Made by a program: the position numbers and the translations under genes. DNA of 16,620 nt. Source: Gammaproteobacteria bacterium (GTDB lineage Bacteria; Pseudomonadota; Gammaproteobacteria; Pseudomonadales; Pseudohongiellaceae). Position 1 is the stretch's first letter, and each line of letters starts with the position of its first letter. Positions 13,973 through 16,620 of this stretch are shown piece by piece. The stretch is taken from positions 1 to 16,620 of the forward strand of contig RKSA01000168.1 of NCBI GenBank assembly GCA_007571115.1. The letters run 5' to 3'. The notes under the pieces were generated by a model, which was not told the DNA's origin, made no database searches, and saw only the letters and a list, made by a program, of their open reading frames with translations.

Positions 13973-16204
13973 ATGAACAGAAACCTGGAAAAGCGACCGG
14001 ATTCGAACCCGCTGTCAAGGCGCTGGGCGAACGGCTTGCTCATGGCCTTGTGCTGCTGCGTGGCGCCAGCCATGGCCGGCAAGGCACCGCCAGCCGAGGC
14101 AGGGGCGGCAGCCAGCGAAATCGAGGAAATCATCGTTACCGCGCGCAGGCGGCAGCAGTCGGTCGAGGAGGTGCCGACCTCACTGAGCGTGTTCGCTCCC
14201 GAGGAAATCGAGCGAGGCGGAATCCGCGACCTCGTCGACCTGGGCAAGTTCGTTCCCAATCTGCACGTCAGCACGTTTTCGGCGGGGCATCCCGCAGCAG
14301 CCAATCCGATCCTGCGCGGCATCGGCATCCAGGACCATCTCATCCTCACCGATCCGGGAGTTGGCGTATACGTCGATGGCGTCTATCTCGGCAGGCAGAT
14401 CGGCCAGAACTGGAGCCTCGCCAACATCGAGCGGGTCGAAGTGCTGCGCGGCCCCCAGGGAACCTTGCTCGGCCGCAACTCGGTCGGTGGCGCGATCAAC
14501 ATCATCACTCGCTCGCCCCACGAGCAGGCCGAAGCCCGGCTCGCCGTCGAAGCCGGCACCCGGGAACGCGCCAGCCTCGCGCTCTACGGCAACGCGCCAT
14601 TGGGCGAAACCCTGGCGGTCTCGTTCAGTGGCGCTTTCAAGCGGCGCGACGGCATCGGCGACTTCATCAACTTGCCCGATGCCGCGTATCGCGTCGGCGA
14701 ACTGCGCGACCGCTCCGGCCGGCTGGCGCTGGCCTGGCAGCCGACAGAGTCGCTCTCGCTATTGCTCGCGGTCGATGGCACGAGCGGCCGCCACGGAATG
14801 AATCCCTACACGACCTTGATCGACGAGCTGCCCAATGGCTCGCTCTACCAGGCCGGCCTGCGCAACGCCGACGTCGGCGCCAATCCCTACGACAATTCCA
14901 CCGGCGAAGCCGACCTCGTCGAGAAATCGAACAGCGCTTCGGGCTGGTCGATGAGCGCCGAATGGCAGGCAGGGCCCGGCATCGCCTTCAAGAGCATCGC
15001 GAGCAGGCGGCGTTCCGACTATCGCGCCGGGCTCGACGACGATGGCGCCCTGCGCGATTTCCTGTCGTTCCCCGAAATCGGCGAAGCCGAACAGACTTCG
15101 CTCGAATTGCAGGTCTCGGGCGAGCGCGAGGCGCTCGATTTCGTCGCCGGGCTGTGGGCATTCCGCGAACAGGGCTTCAATCACCAGCCGGACGCAGTCT
15201 TCGCCGGCGGCCCGACCACCTTTCGCGTCTCCCAGGAAAGCGCAAGCGACGCGGCCTACGCGAGCCTCGGCTATCGCTTCACGCCAGCGCTGCGAGCCTC
15301 GGCAGGCCTGCGCCACACCAGGGACCGGAAAGACGCCCGGGCCGTGCTGAACGACTTCGTCGACGCCCCGGCCCGGCGCGACTGGCGCGAATGGAACTGG
15401 GACCTGTCGGCAACGTGGCAATTGCGCGAGCAGGCCAACGTGTTCGCGAGCATCGCGAGCGGCTACCAGGCCGGGCGCTTCCCGGCCAGGCCGTATTGCC
15501 TGTTCGATTTCATCGACGTGACCCAGCCGGGCAATGTGGCCGCAGCGAACTGCTTCGCTGCCAGCGACCATATCACCGCCACCAATTACGAGATCGGCTT
15601 CAAGGGCGCCTTGGGAGGAGGCCTGGAAAGCAATTGGGGGCGGCGAGTGCAATTGCGCGTGGCGCTGTTCCTCACCGATTACGACAATCTGCCCCTGGCC
15701 GCCAGCGACACCACCGGCGCGGGATTCGACACGCGCAACGTGATCGTCAGCCAGCGCAATATCGGCGTCGAATGGGAAAGCACCGTCGAACTGCAGCCGC
15801 ACCTGCTCGTCGATGCGCGAATCGGCCTGCTCGAAGCCAATCCCGACGCCACAGGAGTCGTGCCGCTACTGAGCCCGCGCTGGACGGCCTCGGTCAGTCC
15901 GCGCTGGCTGCTGCCAGCGGCCCAGGGCGACTTCGTGCTGCGCGCCGACTATTCCTGGCGCGGCTTCATGTACGGCGAACCAGCGGCAAATGCCAGGCCA
16001 TACTCCGAACTCGCCGCGCGCGAGCTGCTCAACCTCGATTTCAGCTACCAGCCCCGCAATGCCAACTGGCAAATCGCGCTATACGGCCGCAACGTCCTCG
16101 ACGGGCGCTACGCCCAGGCCACGCTCAACACCGGCGACTACATCCTGCGCATCCTGAGCAACGACCCCAGCGAATTCGGCCTGCGCGCCTCGCTGGAATG
16201 GTGA
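13973..16204 (+). CDS. TonB-dependent outer-membrane receptor
   Basis: Outer-membrane beta-barrel importer driven by TonB-ExbB-ExbD. The product is 743 residues. A signal peptide covers residues 1-35 (basic start, hydrophobic 21-31, cleavage after AMA). The TonB box is IEEIIVTA (50-57). The plug domain (about 60-170) has SLSVFAPEEIERGG, ILRGIGIQD, VGVYVDGVYLGR, NIERVEVLRGPQGTLLGRNS and VGGAINIITRSP. The rest is barrel, with many alternating aromatic strands, ending in LRASLEW with a terminal aromatic as needed for Bam insertion. A likely surface loop near 504-525 has a pair of cysteines (PYCLFDF and AAANCF). The family resembles the ferric siderophore/vitamin receptors common in marine gammaproteobacteria; the ligand cannot be told. 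It follows the kinase gene by 18 bp. No Fur box was recognised. Confidence 0.95.
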   Translation: MNRNLEKRPDSNPLSRRWANGLLMALCCCVAPAMAGKAPPAEAGAAASEIEEIIVTARRRQQSVEEVPTSLSVFAPEEIERGGIRDLVDLGKFVPNLHVSTFSAGHPAAANPILRGIGIQDHLILTDPGVGVYVDGVYLGRQIGQNWSLANIERVEVLRGPQGTLLGRNSVGGAINIITRSPHEQAEARLAVEAGTRERASLALYGNAPLGETLAVSFSGAFKRRDGIGDFINLPDAAYRVGELRDRSGRLALAWQPTESLSLLLAVDGTSGRHGMNPYTTLIDELPNGSLYQAGLRNADVGANPYDNSTGEADLVEKSNSASGWSMSAEWQAGPGIAFKSIASRRRSDYRAGLDDDGALRDFLSFPEIGEAEQTSLELQVSGEREALDFVAGLWAFREQGFNHQPDAVFAGGPTTFRVSQESASDAAYASLGYRFTPALRASAGLRHTRDRKDARAVLNDFVDAPARRDWREWNWDLSATWQLREQANVFASIASGYQAGRFPARPYCLFDFIDVTQPGNVAAANCFAASDHITATNYEIGFKGALGGGLESNWGRRVQLRVALFLTDYDNLPLAASDTTGAGFDTRNVIVSQRNIGVEWESTVELQPHLLVDARIGLLEANPDATGVVPLLSPRWTASVSPRWLLPAAQGDFVLRADYSWRGFMYGEPAANARPYSELAARELLNLDFSYQPRNANWQIALYGRNVLDGRYAQATLNTGDYILRILSNDPSEFGLRASLEW

Positions 16205-16620
16205 GGCGGAATTTTCCTCCTGACAGCACATGGTCTTGACCGGACTGCCGACTGTGAGGGAAGATTCGTCATGGGTGGTGCCCTTGACCAACCAGATCAA
16301 CAGGGAGACAGCGAGCAGGATGCTCGGGCGATCCATGCCGACTGGTGCGCGGTAGGCGACGACCTCTACAATGCCATGGCCCGCTGCCGTTAACCGTCGT
16401 CATATGATCCCGATGTCTCGCAAGCGAGGATTGGGCACCATAATCATGGCAGTCTCAGCACTTGTGGCAACGTTCGTTTACGCAAAGCGACAAAATCGGC
16501 TGGAAGCACGAATGAATCCCGAAAAACGCCCTTCCGACCCTTCCGAACCCGATCCTCCTCCCCCACCAGCCGCTGGCTTGGGGCCGTGATGTCGGCTAGT
16601 CGCCGAGCGTGGTTCTGAGC
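16205..16620. other. Gene-poor 3' end of the window
   Basis: About 415 bp after the receptor stop with no convincing gene. An imperfect inverted repeat (AGGCGGAA / TTCCTCCT, 16204-16221) sits at the receptor stop but has almost no loop and no T-run after it, so it is not called a terminator. A short plus-strand ORF (16371-16589) is listed separately. The base composition is a little less GC-biased than in the genes. No tRNA or repeat was seen. Confidence 0.5.
16371..16589 (+). CDS. Candidate small single-helix membrane protein (uncertain)
   Basis: An open frame of 72 codons from ATG 16371; internal ATGs at 16404 and 16413 would give 61 or 58 residues. From the last one the product begins MSRKRGLGTIIMAVSALVAT, a short basic start and one hydrophobic helix, then a basic stretch (AKRQNRLEARMNP) and a proline-rich tail with five consecutive prolines. 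This is the layout of many tiny inner-membrane proteins, but none of the three starts has a good Shine-Dalgarno, and there is no family I recognise. It could equally be chance. Confidence 0.3.
   Translation: MPWPAAVNRRHMIPMSRKRGLGTIIMAVSALVATFVYAKRQNRLEARMNPEKRPSDPSEPDPPPPPAAGLGP

Noticed and set aside
16204..16221. Intrinsic terminator after the TonB-dependent receptor
   Set aside because: The inverted repeat has one mismatch, a 2-nt loop and no following T-run.
16079..16336. Minus-strand ORF starting MDRPSILLAVSLLIWLVKG
   Set aside because: It starts with a hydrophobic stretch but runs antisense through the last 126 bp of the receptor gene and has no Shine-Dalgarno or family match; probably a chance frame.
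16596..16620. Possible C-terminal end (LRTTLGD then TAG) of a convergent minus-strand gene at the right edge
   Set aside because: Only seven codons are visible, too few to support a gene call.

Overview
The window looks like a piece of GC-rich gammaproteobacterial chromosome. Evidence: protein motifs match the gammaproteobacterial forms of GlyA, NrdR, the Rib enzymes, NusB, ThiL, PgpA, YicC, HtpX and Gmk, and the order glyA-nrdR-ribD-ribE-ribBA-ribH-nusB-thiL-pgpA-ribA is the Pseudomonas-type riboflavin cluster. The exact order or family cannot be fixed from the sequence. There are no transposases, integrases, CRISPR arrays, rRNAs or tRNAs that I can see.

Layout. Positions 1-12859 are coded entirely on the minus strand, read right to left. 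At the right end of this block (12859-11059) is an overlapping gene pair: a protein with three tandem DnaT-like domains, followed by a lambda P-like (replicative helicase loader type) protein. A 74-bp gap with a good -10 box (TATACT) then leads into glyA, nrdR, ribD, ribE, ribBA, ribH, nusB, thiL, pgpA and ribA. Most of these are separated by very short gaps or by ATGA-type overlaps, so the run is probably one operon (one-carbon metabolism, ribonucleotide reductase control, riboflavin, thiamine and phospholipid genes). After an 85-bp gap come yicC, an unrecognised five-helix-type membrane protein, htpX and gmk; the gmk 3' end runs off the left edge of the window.

On the plus strand, reading away from the DnaT-like gene, a D-glycerate 3-kinase-type P-loop kinase (13013-13954) is followed 18 bp later by a TonB-dependent outer-membrane receptor (13973-16204). 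The last ~415 bp hold no convincing gene, only a weak candidate small membrane ORF.

How the genes work together. RibBA supplies the DHBP synthase activity, but its GTP cyclohydrolase II half has lost the zinc cysteines and catalytic motifs; the separate RibA eight genes' worth of cluster later restores that step. RibD, RibH and RibE complete riboflavin. The most notable part is the DnaT-like/lambda P-like pair: it resembles phage-derived helicase-loading functions domesticated in a chromosome, with a triplicated DnaT domain, an 89-bp gene overlap and a 15-bp minisatellite that encodes a proline-phased pentapeptide linker.
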